The notes under the pieces were generated by a model that was given only the letters and a program-made list of their open reading frames with translations, made no database searches and was not told the DNA's origin. From assembly GCA_031538895.1 (NCBI GenBank), contig JAVKLU010000021.1:1-43261 (forward strand): a DNA stretch of 43,261 bases, in the 5' to 3' direction. The translations under genes and the position numbers were made by a program. Shown here piece after piece: positions 8,594 through 17,048 of this stretch (positions are counted from its first letter, which is position 1; every line of letters begins with the position of its first letter). Source of the stretch: JAVKLU01 sp031538895. Lineage in GTDB: Bacteria > Pseudomonadota > Gammaproteobacteria > Burkholderiales > Burkholderiaceae.

Positions 8594-9235
8594 TCAATTA
8601 TTTTTAACCGCTTGTTCAAATAAATTCAACAAAGAATGCACTTGATCTCGCTTTAATTTCAAACTCGCTTGGTTCACAATTAAATGTGCAGAAATTGGTC
8701 GTATCGCTTCGACTTCAAGCAATTGATTGGCCCTTAAAGTATTGCCACTGCTGACTAAATCCACAATCGCATCGGCCAAACCCACTAATGGCGCTAATTC
8801 CATTGAACCGTACAACTTAATCACATCAACTAACACGCCTTTATCGGCAAAATGCTGTCGCGCGCTATTGACGTATTTAGTTGCGACCCGAATTCGTGCG
8901 CCTTTGCGAACATGTGCTTGGTAATCAAAATCAACTCGGGTGGCAACCGACAAACGACATTGCGCAATCTGCAAATCCAAAGGCATATAAATTCCCTTGC
9001 ACTCTTGCTCCAATAAAACATCTAATCCGGCAATTCCTAAATCTGCCGCACCATGTTGCACATAAGTTGGCACATCGCTGGCCCGAACAATAATTAAACG
9101 CACCGCAGAACGATTAGTCGGAATAATTAATTGACGGGATTCCAATAAGTCCATAGCGACACTAATCCCAGCGTGTTGCAGTAAGGGCAAGGTATCGTCA
9201 AGAATTCGTCCTTTGGATAAAGCTATGGTCAACAT
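8594..9235 (-). CDS. hisG: ATP phosphoribosyltransferase, short form
   Basis: Catalyses the first step of histidine synthesis, ATP + PRPP to phosphoribosyl-ATP. At 213 residues it is the short HisG, which lacks the C-terminal histidine-binding regulatory domain and works with the HisRS-like partner HisZ (not in this window). Family features: LTIALSKGRIL at the start, the ADLGIAGLDVL stretch (about 62-72), RVATKYVNSAR, and the PRPP-binding LADAIVDLVSSGNTLRAN (about 152-169). It lies 60 bp after murA on the same strand, the usual order in Burkholderiales, and its TGA nearly touches pyrC. hisD and hisC, which I would expect next, are absent. Confidence 0.95.
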   Translation of the reverse strand: MLTIALSKGRILDDTLPLLQHAGISVAMDLLESRQLIIPTNRSAVRLIIVRASDVPTYVQHGAADLGIAGLDVLLEQECKGIYMPLDLQIAQCRLSVATRVDFDYQAHVRKGARIRVATKYVNSARQHFADKGVLVDVIKLYGSMELAPLVGLADAIVDLVSSGNTLRANQLLEVEAIRPISAHLIVNQASLKLKRDQVHSLLNLFEQAVKNN

Positions 9236-9295
9236 AGTGCGCGGTCTATCAGTAATATAAAAATATGAACATTCAGTGAAAAATCATAGCTGTCA

Positions 9296-10579
9296 TCAAA
9301 CGCGTTCGATCTGTGCGCCCAAGAGTGCAAGTTTTTTTTCCATCGATTCGTAGCCACGATCTAAATGATAAATCCGTTCGATCTTAGTTTGCCCTTGCGC
9401 ACACAAGGCTGCGATCACTAAAGACGCAGACGCGCGTAAATCAGTTGCCATGATCGGCGCGCCCGTTAATTTCTCAACACCTTGACACACCGCAGCATGA
9501 CCATCAACCATGATGTCAGCACCCAGACGGCGTAATTCATTGACGTGCATAAAGCGATTTTCAAAAATCGTTTCGATCATTGTTGATGAACCTTGTGCGG
9601 TGCAATTAACGGCCATTAACTGCGCTTGCATATCGGTTGGAAAACCCGGGAACTCTTGCGTTCGAAAACTGACCGCACGAGCGCGTTGATTCATTTTAAT
9701 TTTGCAGTAGGACGAATGGGTTTCAATTTCAGCTCCAGCTTGACGTAATTTATCAATCACCGCGTCTAAACAATCTAACCAAAATGGCTGCACTGTGGAA
9801 TAAGCGTTTTTTAATACAACTTCGCCACTCGTCGCCGCCACCGCGCACAAAAAGGTTCCCACCTCAATACGATCCGCAATAATGGTCGCCGCAGGGTTTG
9901 CCGCCGTAACGCCGTGTAATTCTGTTACGCCATCAATTACTAAACGGTCAGAACCAATACCGCTAATGCGCGCGCCCATCGCATTTAATAAATACGCCAA
10001 ATTACTCACTTCAGGTTCACGTGCAGCGTTTTCAATAATCGTTTGACCATCAGCCAAAGTCGCCGCCATCAATAGGTTTTCCGTTCCTGTCACCGTAATC
10101 ATGTCAGTCACGATACGAGCGCCCTTCAAGCGTGACGCCATCGCGTGGATGTAACCTTCTTCAATGGTAATTTTTGCACCCATTGCTTCTAGACCTTTGA
10201 TGTGCTGTTCGACCGGACGCGATCCAATGGCACAACCGCCGGGCAAAGAAACGCGCGCTTCGCCAAATCGCGCCAGTAATGGCCCTAACACCAAAATAGA
10301 TGCGCGCATTGTTTTAACGAGGTCATATGGTGCAGTCGTACTCGTTAAGCTTTTCGCATCCAAATAAATATGATGCGGCGTGCGTTCGATTTTGACGCCC
10401 ATTTGCGCTAACAGACGACACAAAGTTGCGACGTCATGTAAATCAGGCACGTTACTGATTTCTAGGGGTTCGGCACTCAACAAAGATGCGCACAAAATCG
10501 GTAATGCCGCATTTTTTGCGCCTGCAATTTCAACCTCTCCGTATAAAGACTTACCACCTGTAATTTGTAATTGTTCCAT
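9296..10579 (-). CDS. murA: UDP-N-acetylglucosamine 1-carboxyvinyltransferase
   Basis: First committed step of peptidoglycan synthesis: transfers enolpyruvate from PEP to UDP-GlcNAc; cytoplasmic, target of fosfomycin. 427 residues, family 417-430. The N-terminus has GEVEIAGAKNAALPI with the conserved Lys/Asn pair (K22, N23). The catalytic cysteine is present at about 116 in LPGGCAIGSRPVEQH, so the enzyme has the fosfomycin-sensitive Cys form. Later EPSP-synthase-fold motifs include EFPGFPTDMQAQ and the C-terminal DRGYE. Upstream (10580-10656) no confident promoter is visible. Confidence 0.97.
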   Translation of the reverse strand: MEQLQITGGKSLYGEVEIAGAKNAALPILCASLLSAEPLEISNVPDLHDVATLCRLLAQMGVKIERTPHHIYLDAKSLTSTTAPYDLVKTMRASILVLGPLLARFGEARVSLPGGCAIGSRPVEQHIKGLEAMGAKITIEEGYIHAMASRLKGARIVTDMITVTGTENLLMAATLADGQTIIENAAREPEVSNLAYLLNAMGARISGIGSDRLVIDGVTELHGVTAANPAATIIADRIEVGTFLCAVAATSGEVVLKNAYSTVQPFWLDCLDAVIDKLRQAGAEIETHSSYCKIKMNQRARAVSFRTQEFPGFPTDMQAQLMAVNCTAQGSSTMIETIFENRFMHVNELRRLGADIMVDGHAAVCQGVEKLTGAPIMATDLRASASLVIAALCAQGQTKIERIYHLDRGYESMEKKLALLGAQIERV

Positions 10580-10656
10580 GTTTGTATAAAAATAATTTTT
10601 ATGCTAGTCGCTTATTTTCTTAACACTATACGATCAATATCGACCAGTTGAGAGAT

Positions 10657-11775
10657 TTAAAGGAGTACCAAATTGTCGCGGTGAATCAATTCAGGCGCAT
10701 TAGCGTAACCAAGTATTGTCGACACTTCTGATAAAGAATGCCCAAGAATTTTTTGAATGTCTGCGCTGGAATAATTTGACAACCCATGCGCAATCACTTG
10801 TCCTTGCGCATCAATACAACGGATCACAGCACCGCGTCCAAAGTCGCCATATACCGCACGGACGCCGACAGGTAACAAAGATTTACCTTCTGTTTTTAAT
10901 TTATTTTGCGCGCCCGTATCAATTTCCACCGCGCCTTGCGTATGCAAGTGATCAGCTACCCATTGCTTACGCGCCGAAATCGGCGCAGCTTGTGCGTACA
11001 GTAAAGACCCTAAATTTTCGTCGTTTAAAACACGTAGTAAGACGTCTTTTTGGCGCCCGCCCACAATCACAGTATGCGCACCACTACGGGCTGCACGAGC
11101 CGCTGCAGTGACTTTAGTTGCCATGCCACCACGACCAACATTTGAACCGGCACCCCCAGCCATCGCAACTAAACGCGAATCACCAGCACGCGCTTCTGAA
11201 ACTAATTGTGCATTAGGATTACTGCGCGGATCTGCATCATACAAACCCGCTTGATCAGTCAAAATAATTAAAACATCTGCCTCAACCAAATTCGCGACTA
11301 ATGCGCCCAGCGTATCGTTGTCACCAAATTTGATTTCATCATTGACAACGGTATCGTTTTCGTTAATCACAGGAACGACACCCCAGGAAAGTAAAGACTG
11401 CAAAGTCGACCGCGCATTGAGGTAGCGCTCACGTTCCATCAAATCAGCGTGTGTCAACAAAACCTGTGCGGTGGTCACCTCTAACGCGCCAAAACTTTGT
11501 TCGTATTGCTGCGCCAAGCCCATTTGTCCGACGGCCGCACAAGCTTGTAACTCATTCACAAATGAAGGACGTTGTGTAAAACCCAAGCGCTCCATCCCCG
11601 CAGCAATGGCGCCAGAGGAGACCAATAAAATTTGTCGGCCATCACGCGTTAAAGTGACCATTTGCGCGCACCAATCATCGATCGCAGATCGGTCCAAGCC
11701 CTTCCCGTCATTGGTCAATAACGAAGAACCAATTTTGACAACAATACGACGGGTGTAAGCAAGAGAGGGACGCAT
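10657..11775 (-). CDS. proB: Glutamate 5-kinase
   Basis: First step of proline synthesis, phosphorylating glutamate to glutamyl-5-phosphate. About 372 residues from ATG 11775, the usual length of the long form. Amino-acid-kinase domain first: RIVVKIGSSLLTN (about 10-22), LLVSSGAIAAG, VVPVINENDTV with FGDNDTLGALVA, and GGMATKVTAAARA. A C-terminal PUA domain (about 275-372) contains GAVEIDTGA and LLPVGVRAVYGDF. An in-frame TTG at 11781 adds two residues, but a GAG ribosome site fits the ATG better. Located 49 bp after obg; probably the same transcript (obg-proB). Confidence 0.96.
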   Translation of the reverse strand: MRPSLAYTRRIVVKIGSSLLTNDGKGLDRSAIDDWCAQMVTLTRDGRQILLVSSGAIAAGMERLGFTQRPSFVNELQACAAVGQMGLAQQYEQSFGALEVTTAQVLLTHADLMERERYLNARSTLQSLLSWGVVPVINENDTVVNDEIKFGDNDTLGALVANLVEADVLIILTDQAGLYDADPRSNPNAQLVSEARAGDSRLVAMAGGAGSNVGRGGMATKVTAAARAARSGAHTVIVGGRQKDVLLRVLNDENLGSLLYAQAAPISARKQWVADHLHTQGAVEIDTGAQNKLKTEGKSLLPVGVRAVYGDFGRGAVIRCIDAQGQVIAHGLSNYSSADIQKILGHSLSEVSTILGYANAPELIHRDNLVLL

Positions 11776-11824
11776 AAACAATCAGCTCAATAAAAAATTA
11801 AACTTTGTAAGCACAAAACACGCT

Positions 11825-12973
11825 TCACACCTTCGATGGATTTGACGATCCAGGTTCCGGTAATACGCGAAAACGCGGATCGTTTTCTTCCATATCCGGG
11901 TAATCGAATAGTTCGTGGCCCACATGTTGCGCTTCGTGGTGCGACTGATGACGACGCGCCGCAACAAATTGATACACCTCTTGCGTCAACAAATCACAAC
12001 CCGAATGTGTCAAGGCCGAAATCATATACACCGGAATTTTGTCATCGCCGTAGGCTTTATGTAAGCGCGCTCTTAACTCCTCGCACGCGACTTCGGGATC
12101 GCGCACAGTATCGGCTTTATTGAGTACGATCCAACGTGGTTTTTGATGCAGCAGCGGGTCAAAACGCAATAACTCATCAACAATCGCGACTGCTCGATCA
12201 ACGATTTGTTCGACATCATCCTCATAAATACTGCAATCGATCAAATGCAAAATCAACTCGGTGCGCTGCAAGTGACGTAAAAACTGATGCCCCAATCCCG
12301 CGCCTTCCGCTGCCCCTTCAATCAATCCTGGAATATCCGCCATCACAAAACTTTTCGCGGGTCCAACCCGCACGACACCTAAATGTGGCTGTAAAGTAGT
12401 GAATGGATAGTCAGCAATTTTGGGGCGCGCATTGGAGACGCTGTTAATCAAAGTTGACTTACCCGCGTTGGGTAAGCCCAACAAACCGACGTCGGCCAAT
12501 ACTTTTAACTCTAAATTTAACAACCTTTGCTCGCCAGCTTTGCCAGGCGTTTTTTGACGTGGCGCGCGATTAGTGCTCGATTTGAAATGGATATTGCCAA
12601 AGCCACCTTGCCCGCCTTCGGCTAACAAAAATTTTTGCCCGTGCGTGATTAAATCAGCAACCAACTCGTTTGAATGCGCATCCGTAATGATGGTACCGAC
12701 AGGCATTTTCAAAAAAATGTCATCGCCACCTTTGCCATAACAATCCGCACCACGGCCATTTTCGCCATGCGGCGCACGATGAAGCCGCGCATAGCGATAA
12801 TCAATCAAAGTGTTGAGATTACGATCGGCAATCACATAAATACTTCCCCCACGGCCACCATCGCCGCCATCAGGGCCGCCAAATGGACGATATTTTTCTC
12901 GACAAAAACTACAGATGCCGTTACCACCGTCACCGGCGATCAATTCGATTATGGCTTCGTCGATAAATTTCAT
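11825..12973 (-). CDS. obgE: Obg/CgtA GTPase, ribosome assembly
   Basis: Essential GTPase acting in 50S maturation and stress control. About 382 residues from the ATG at 12973 (MKFIDEA, the canonical Obg start); a TTG four codons upstream is less likely. Domains: glycine-rich Obg fold (1 to about 158) with FGGPDGGDGGRGGS; TRAFAC GTPase domain with G1 GLPNAGKST, switch I YPFTTL, G3 DIPGLIEGA, G4 NKAD, and G5 SALTHSG; a short acidic C-terminal tail (about 340-382, EENDPRF). Preceded by a terminator after rpmA, so it should have its own promoter. Confidence 0.96.
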   Translation of the reverse strand: MKFIDEAIIELIAGDGGNGICSFCREKYRPFGGPDGGDGGRGGSIYVIADRNLNTLIDYRYARLHRAPHGENGRGADCYGKGGDDIFLKMPVGTIITDAHSNELVADLITHGQKFLLAEGGQGGFGNIHFKSSTNRAPRQKTPGKAGEQRLLNLELKVLADVGLLGLPNAGKSTLINSVSNARPKIADYPFTTLQPHLGVVRVGPAKSFVMADIPGLIEGAAEGAGLGHQFLRHLQRTELILHLIDCSIYEDDVEQIVDRAVAIVDELLRFDPLLHQKPRWIVLNKADTVRDPEVACEELRARLHKAYGDDKIPVYMISALTHSGCDLLTQEVYQFVAARRHQSHHEAQHVGHELFDYPDMEENDPRFRVLPEPGSSNPSKV

Positions 12974-13059
12974 GGCGTTCAACAATTAAATACAGTACGC
13001 GACTCCGCGCGAAAATAAATTCTAAATATGCTTCGACTCATTTGTTTAATCTACAAATA

Positions 13060-13089
13060 AAAAAGGCTTTGCTAATGCAAAGCCTTTTT
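13060..13089 (-). terminator. Rho-independent terminator after rplU-rpmA
   Basis: Perfect inverted repeat: AAAAAGGCTTTGC, loop TAAT, GCAAAGCCTTTTT (13-bp stem, GC-rich core). Read on the minus strand the hairpin is followed by TTTTTTATTTG. It lies 17 bp past the rpmA stop and 87 bp before the obg start, ending the ribosomal-protein transcript. Confidence 0.85.
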
Positions 13090-13105
13090 GGAAAACATCT
13101 GAAGT

Positions 13106-13360
13106 TTAGTCTTGAATTTCAACAAAACGCTTTTGTGCTTTGCCTGATACACCAAAAATTACGATGCCGTCTTTTTTAGCGAACAAGGTGTGGTCTTTTC
13201 CCATGCCCACATTTTCACCTGGATGAAACTGTGTGCCACGTTGACGAATAATGATACCGCCAGCACGAATTTCCTGTCCACCGTAAACCTTAACCCCTAA
13301 TCGTTTCGATTCTGAATCACGACCATTACGTGTCGTACCGCCACCTTTTTTATGTGCCAT
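13106..13360 (-). CDS. rpmA: 50S ribosomal protein L27
   Basis: 84 residues, full length, starting MAHKKGGGTTRNGRDSESK. This glycine-rich flexible N-terminus reaches the peptidyl-transferase centre. No N-terminal cleavage extension of the Firmicutes type is present. AGGA lies 6 nt before the ATG. Second gene of rplU-rpmA with a strong terminator just downstream. Core motifs VKVYGGQ, GxIIxRQRGTxxHPGxNVGxGxDHTLFA are all present. Confidence 0.98.
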   Translation of the reverse strand: MAHKKGGGTTRNGRDSESKRLGVKVYGGQEIRAGGIIIRQRGTQFHPGENVGMGKDHTLFAKKDGIVIFGVSGKAQKRFVEIQD

Positions 13361-13438
13361 TTCTATTCCTTATAAATTGCGTAAATAAATTCATTAGCCA
13401 CTCAATAAATTACCCCGACAAACACCTCGTTTGAACAA

Positions 13439-13753
13439 CTAGGCATTAATTGAAGTAATTTCAATTTGAGTGAAGTTTTGACGATGACCTTGACGTTTTT
13501 GATAATGCTTACGACGGCGCATTTTAAAAATCTTCACTTTATCGTGACGCCCTTGTGCTAAGACTTTGGCTTTTACCGCTGCGCCAGTCAATAAAGGGGC
13601 TCCAATTTTAACTGATCCAGCCCCGCCGCCGACGGCCAAGACTTCTTCAAAAGTAATCTCACTACCAGTTTCGGCACTGAGTTGTTCAATTTTGAGTCGG
13701 TCACCCTGACTCACACGATATTGTTTACCACCTGTTTTAATCACTGCGTACAT
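13439..13753 (-). CDS. rplU: 50S ribosomal protein L21
   Basis: 104 residues, full length: MYAVIKTGGKQYRVSQGD at the start, and the C-terminal KIFKMRRRKHYQKRQGHRQ stretch with the L21 signature (RRRKxYxKxxGHRQ). Binds 23S rRNA. AGGGA lies 7 nt before the ATG. First gene of rplU-rpmA; a TATAAT box lies about 37 bp upstream of the start. Confidence 0.98.
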   Translation of the reverse strand: MYAVIKTGGKQYRVSQGDRLKIEQLSAETGSEITFEEVLAVGGGAGSVKIGAPLLTGAAVKAKVLAQGRHDKVKIFKMRRRKHYQKRQGHRQNFTQIEITSINA

Positions 13754-13789
13754 AAACTGTCCCTACTGGCTGACGAAAAAAAGAGAGCG

Positions 13790-13795
13790 ATTATA
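13790..13795 (-). promoter_or_regulatory. -10 box of the rplU promoter
   Basis: Perfect TATAAT on the minus strand, 36 bp before the L21 start. The best-placed -35 hexamer (TTCCTT, 17-bp spacing) is poor, so this is a one-box call supported mainly by position. Confidence 0.5.
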
Positions 13796-13966
13796 GCCAT
13801 TTTAGAGAAAACAAGGAATGTATGTTTGACAAGACTTCGATTAAGAATGGTCTGATTTAGTAGAAAATCTACGCAACTAGGTAATCCCTCACAAATTAAA
13901 AACAGTTTTAATTTTTAAACCAATGTCCGCTAAACTTTTACTCATCTTGATTTTTAATTTTTGAAT

Positions 13967-15772
13967 ATGACTCAAAACTTCCCAAAGTTATTGTCGTCAC
14001 AAATTGCGTTTGATATTGCCCGAACCATATTGGATGGCTTTGATAAACATTTCAGAATTTTTCGCCAAATCAGCTGCCATGCGCGTACCCGATTTGAGCA
14101 AGGGCAGTTTGATGCCTTGCACGACGATGCAGTAGAACGGATTGATTACTACGATTTGCGGGTGCGTGAATGCATTACTGCGCTAGAGTCTGAATACATC
14201 GAAGAAGATTTAACCGACGAAGTGTGGCGCGAGGTCAAGTTGCATTACATGGGTTTATTAGCCAATCATCGTCAACCCGAACTAGCAGAAACTTTTTTTA
14301 ATTCAGTATGCTGCAAAATTTTGCATCGCGCCTATTTTCATAATGATTTCATTTTTGTTCGGCCCGCGATTTCCACAGAATACATCGAACCCTTAGAGGG
14401 TGTCATTTATCGCAGTTATTTATTGCATCAAAATAATTTACGCGAAGTGATTCGAAAAATTGTTTTGGACTTCAATATTGAAGTGCCTTTTTTATCTTGT
14501 GATGCGGATATTGATGCGGTATTACATAAAATTGAGGCGTCCTTTGCACACCGCCAAGCCGGCCAACTGCACCAAGCAACCAGTCATCAAATCCATATTT
14601 ACGCGCACTTATTCTTTCGCGGCAAAAGTGCTTACATCGTTGGTCGGATTTTTGATGGCGAAGGATTCGTCCCATTGGTACTGCCGCTGACCCATGAAAC
14701 CCGCGCCCAACAAAAAGGCATCATCGTCGACACCGTATTGCTAGAGCCCTACCAAATCTCGACTTTGTTTAGCTTTACACGGGCCTATTTCATGGTGGAC
14801 ATGGATGTTCCCTCCAGCACCGTGCATTTTTTGCGTAGCTTGATGCCCGCCAAAGCCAAGAGTGAAATTTACACAATGTTAGGTTTGCAAAAACAAGGCA
14901 AAACTTTGTTTTATCGCGATTTTCAAACCCATTTGGCTCACTCGACCGATCAACTGGGTATCGCGCCGGGAATTAAAGGTTTGGTGATGTTAGTGTTTTC
15001 ACAACCCTCTTTTCCTTACGTCTTTAAAATGATTAAAGACAGCTTCCCACCACCCAAAGAAACCACACGCGAGTTGATCAAGTCCAAGTATTTGCTGGTC
15101 AAACGACATGATCGTGTTGGTCGCATGGCTGACACCTTGGAATACTCCAACGTTGCCTTGCCGCGTACACGTTTTTCTGATGAGTTAATTGAAGAAATTC
15201 AACGCTACGCTCCATCCAATATGACGATTGAAAATGATGAAGTCATTCTGCATCATTTGTATATCGAACGTCGCATGATGCCGCTCAATATCTTTTTATC
15301 TGATGCGCAGGCGCGCAACGACGACAGCGCCATCGAACACGGTTTAAAAGAGTACGGTCAAGCAATTCGCGATTTGATTCAAGCCAATATTTTCCCCGGC
15401 GATATGCTGTACAAAAACTTTGGTGTGACTCGACATGGACGCGTCGTGTTTTACGATTACGATGAAATCGAATACCTTACCGAGTGCAACTTTCGCGAAA
15501 TTCCACAACCCCGTAATGAAGAAGATGAAATGGCTTCAGAACCCTGGTATCACATCGCTAAAAATGATGTTTTTCCCGAGCAATTTGAAGTATTTTTATT
15601 GTCCGATCCCAAACTCAAAAGTTTATTCAAGAAACATCACCAAGTCTTATTAGAGGCGCAATACTGGCGCACTTGCCAAGAGCACATTCAGAAAGGCCAA
15701 CGTTCAGAAGCACGTCCCTATCCCGATGAAGTTCGCTTTAGTCACCATATTGAAAACATCAAAATATCGTGA
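13967..15772 (+). CDS. aceK: Isocitrate dehydrogenase kinase/phosphatase
   Basis: Bifunctional cytoplasmic enzyme that phosphorylates isocitrate dehydrogenase to push carbon into the glyoxylate shunt and dephosphorylates it again. About 601 residues from the ATG at 13967; a TTG two codons upstream (13961) is less likely. The N-terminal half (about 1-310) is the AceK-specific regulatory domain. The C-terminal kinase/phosphatase domain shows GIKGLVMLVF (ATP loop), FKMIKD with the ATP lysine, LLVKRHDRVGRMADT, HLYIERRMMPLN, NIFPGDMLYKNFGVTRHGRV, and VFYDYDEIEYLTE with the metal/catalytic aspartates. All agree closely with E. coli AceK. Unlike in enterobacteria it stands alone; aceA and aceB are not in the window. 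Divergent from rplU. Confidence 0.97.
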   Translation: MTQNFPKLLSSQIAFDIARTILDGFDKHFRIFRQISCHARTRFEQGQFDALHDDAVERIDYYDLRVRECITALESEYIEEDLTDEVWREVKLHYMGLLANHRQPELAETFFNSVCCKILHRAYFHNDFIFVRPAISTEYIEPLEGVIYRSYLLHQNNLREVIRKIVLDFNIEVPFLSCDADIDAVLHKIEASFAHRQAGQLHQATSHQIHIYAHLFFRGKSAYIVGRIFDGEGFVPLVLPLTHETRAQQKGIIVDTVLLEPYQISTLFSFTRAYFMVDMDVPSSTVHFLRSLMPAKAKSEIYTMLGLQKQGKTLFYRDFQTHLAHSTDQLGIAPGIKGLVMLVFSQPSFPYVFKMIKDSFPPPKETTRELIKSKYLLVKRHDRVGRMADTLEYSNVALPRTRFSDELIEEIQRYAPSNMTIENDEVILHHLYIERRMMPLNIFLSDAQARNDDSAIEHGLKEYGQAIRDLIQANIFPGDMLYKNFGVTRHGRVVFYDYDEIEYLTECNFREIPQPRNEEDEMASEPWYHIAKNDVFPEQFEVFLLSDPKLKSLFKKHHQVLLEAQYWRTCQEHIQKGQRSEARPYPDEVRFSHHIENIKIS

Positions 15773-15837
15773 AGTTCCTGTCATCATCTCTGTCGGTTTT
15801 TTGAGGCGACTCTTTTACTGTCGGTTAGCATAACGGC

Positions 15838-15887
15838 TCTCTTAACCTTTCTTTACCTCTCTTAATCTCTCTTTACCTCTCTTTATT
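15838..15887 (+). repeat. Imperfect pyrimidine-rich direct repeats
   Basis: A nearly pure C/T tract after aceK containing TCTTTACCTCTCTT twice, 20 bp apart (15850 and 15870), plus related CTCTTAA units. It may be replication slippage or part of the aceK 3' region. No hairpin or T-run terminator is evident. Confidence 0.55.
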
Positions 15888-16010
15888 AGGGCTACGCTCT
15901 CATAGAGTGTGTTAAATAGATGGATCAGATTCAATTTAATTGCATTCGATTGAATTCGATTTATTGTTAAGCTCATCTCATTCGTCCTGTCTATTTTTAA
16001 TCATTTAAAT

Positions 16011-16961
16011 ATGCATTCTCGTTTAATTATTTTAGGTAGCGGTCCTGCTGGTTACACCGCTGCAATTTACGCTGCTCGCGCCAATTTGCGCCCTACTTTG
16101 ATCACAGGATTGGAGCAAGGAGGTCAATTGATGACCACCACTGACGTTGAAAATTGGCCCGCCGATCCCAATGGGGTGCAAGGTCCTGATCTAATGACGC
16201 GTTTTTTGTCACACGCCGAACGGTTTGAAACCAAAATTATTTTTGATAGCGTTTTGGCAGTCGATCTATCCAAGCGTCCTTTTGAATTAACCGGCGACAC
16301 CGGCAAATACACCTGCGACGCCTTAATCATTGCCACAGGCGCGTCAGCGCAATATTTGGGTTTGGAAAGCGAAACCCAATATATGGGTAAAGGTGTTTCT
16401 GCATGTGCGACCTGCGATGGTTTTTTCTATAAAGGAAAAGACGTCGCCGTGGTGGGTGGCGGCAATACTGCCGTCGAAGAAGCTTTGTATTTAACGCAAA
16501 TAGCACGTACGGTGACAGTGATTCATCGCCGCGATAAATTTCGTGCTGAACCGATTTTGATTGATCGTTTACATGCAAAAGTAGCTCAAGGAAAAGCACG
16601 AATTTTGTTTAATCACACCTTGGATGAAGTGCTAGGAAACGATGCCGAAGGCGTCACGCATTTAGTCGTTCGCAACAGTAATGGTATCGCGCAAAACCTT
16701 GATGTCGCAGGCGTTTTTATCGCGATTGGACATAAACCCAATACCGATTTATTCCTTGGTCAGTTAGACATGCATAAGGGTTATTTGCAAACGCAAGGCG
16801 GCAGTACCGCCAATGGCCATGGTATGGCGACAGCGACCAAGATCGCGGGTGTTTTTGCGGCGGGCGATGTGCAAGACAGTATTTATCGCCAAGCCATTAC
16901 CAGTGCCGCCAGCGGCTGTATGGCGGCACTGGACGCGCAACGTTATTTAGAGGGTTTGTAA
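16011..16961 (+). CDS. trxB: Thioredoxin-disulfide reductase
   Basis: NADPH-dependent flavoenzyme that reduces thioredoxin. 316 residues, normal length. FAD-binding LIILGSGPAGYTAAIYAAR (residues 5-23), redox-active CATC at 132-135 within ACATCDGFFYKG, NADPH-binding VAVVGGGNTAVEEALYL (about 145-161), HRRDKFRAE, and the FAD-contacting GVFAAGDVQDSIYRQA near the C-terminus. The leader is AT-rich without a Shine-Dalgarno sequence. Followed by a DMT-family permease after an 87-bp gap containing a small tandem repeat. Confidence 0.97.
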   Translation: MHSRLIILGSGPAGYTAAIYAARANLRPTLITGLEQGGQLMTTTDVENWPADPNGVQGPDLMTRFLSHAERFETKIIFDSVLAVDLSKRPFELTGDTGKYTCDALIIATGASAQYLGLESETQYMGKGVSACATCDGFFYKGKDVAVVGGGNTAVEEALYLTQIARTVTVIHRRDKFRAEPILIDRLHAKVAQGKARILFNHTLDEVLGNDAEGVTHLVVRNSNGIAQNLDVAGVFIAIGHKPNTDLFLGQLDMHKGYLQTQGGSTANGHGMATATKIAGVFAAGDVQDSIYRQAITSAASGCMAALDAQRYLEGL

Positions 16962-16978
16962 ATAATGAACGCACTTAC

Positions 16979-17008
16979 ATATCGTTAGCATCAATATCGT
17001 TAGCATCA
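16979..17008 (+). repeat. Two tandem copies of a 15-bp repeat
   Basis: ATATCGTTAGCATCA occurs twice in direct tandem, followed by a decayed third unit (TATTTTTAGCAT). It sits between trxB and the permease gene. Probably slippage; a role as a binding site is possible but unsupported. Confidence 0.7.
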
Positions 17009-17048
17009 TATTTTTAGCATTACTTAAACTTTTCATTTTTTTACATTT

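Noticed and set aside
13893..13914. A/T-only inverted repeat upstream of aceK
   Set aside because: AAATTAAAA/TTTTAATTT with a 4-nt loop has no GC pairs, lies between divergent genes where no terminator is needed, and is expected by chance in such AT-rich DNA.
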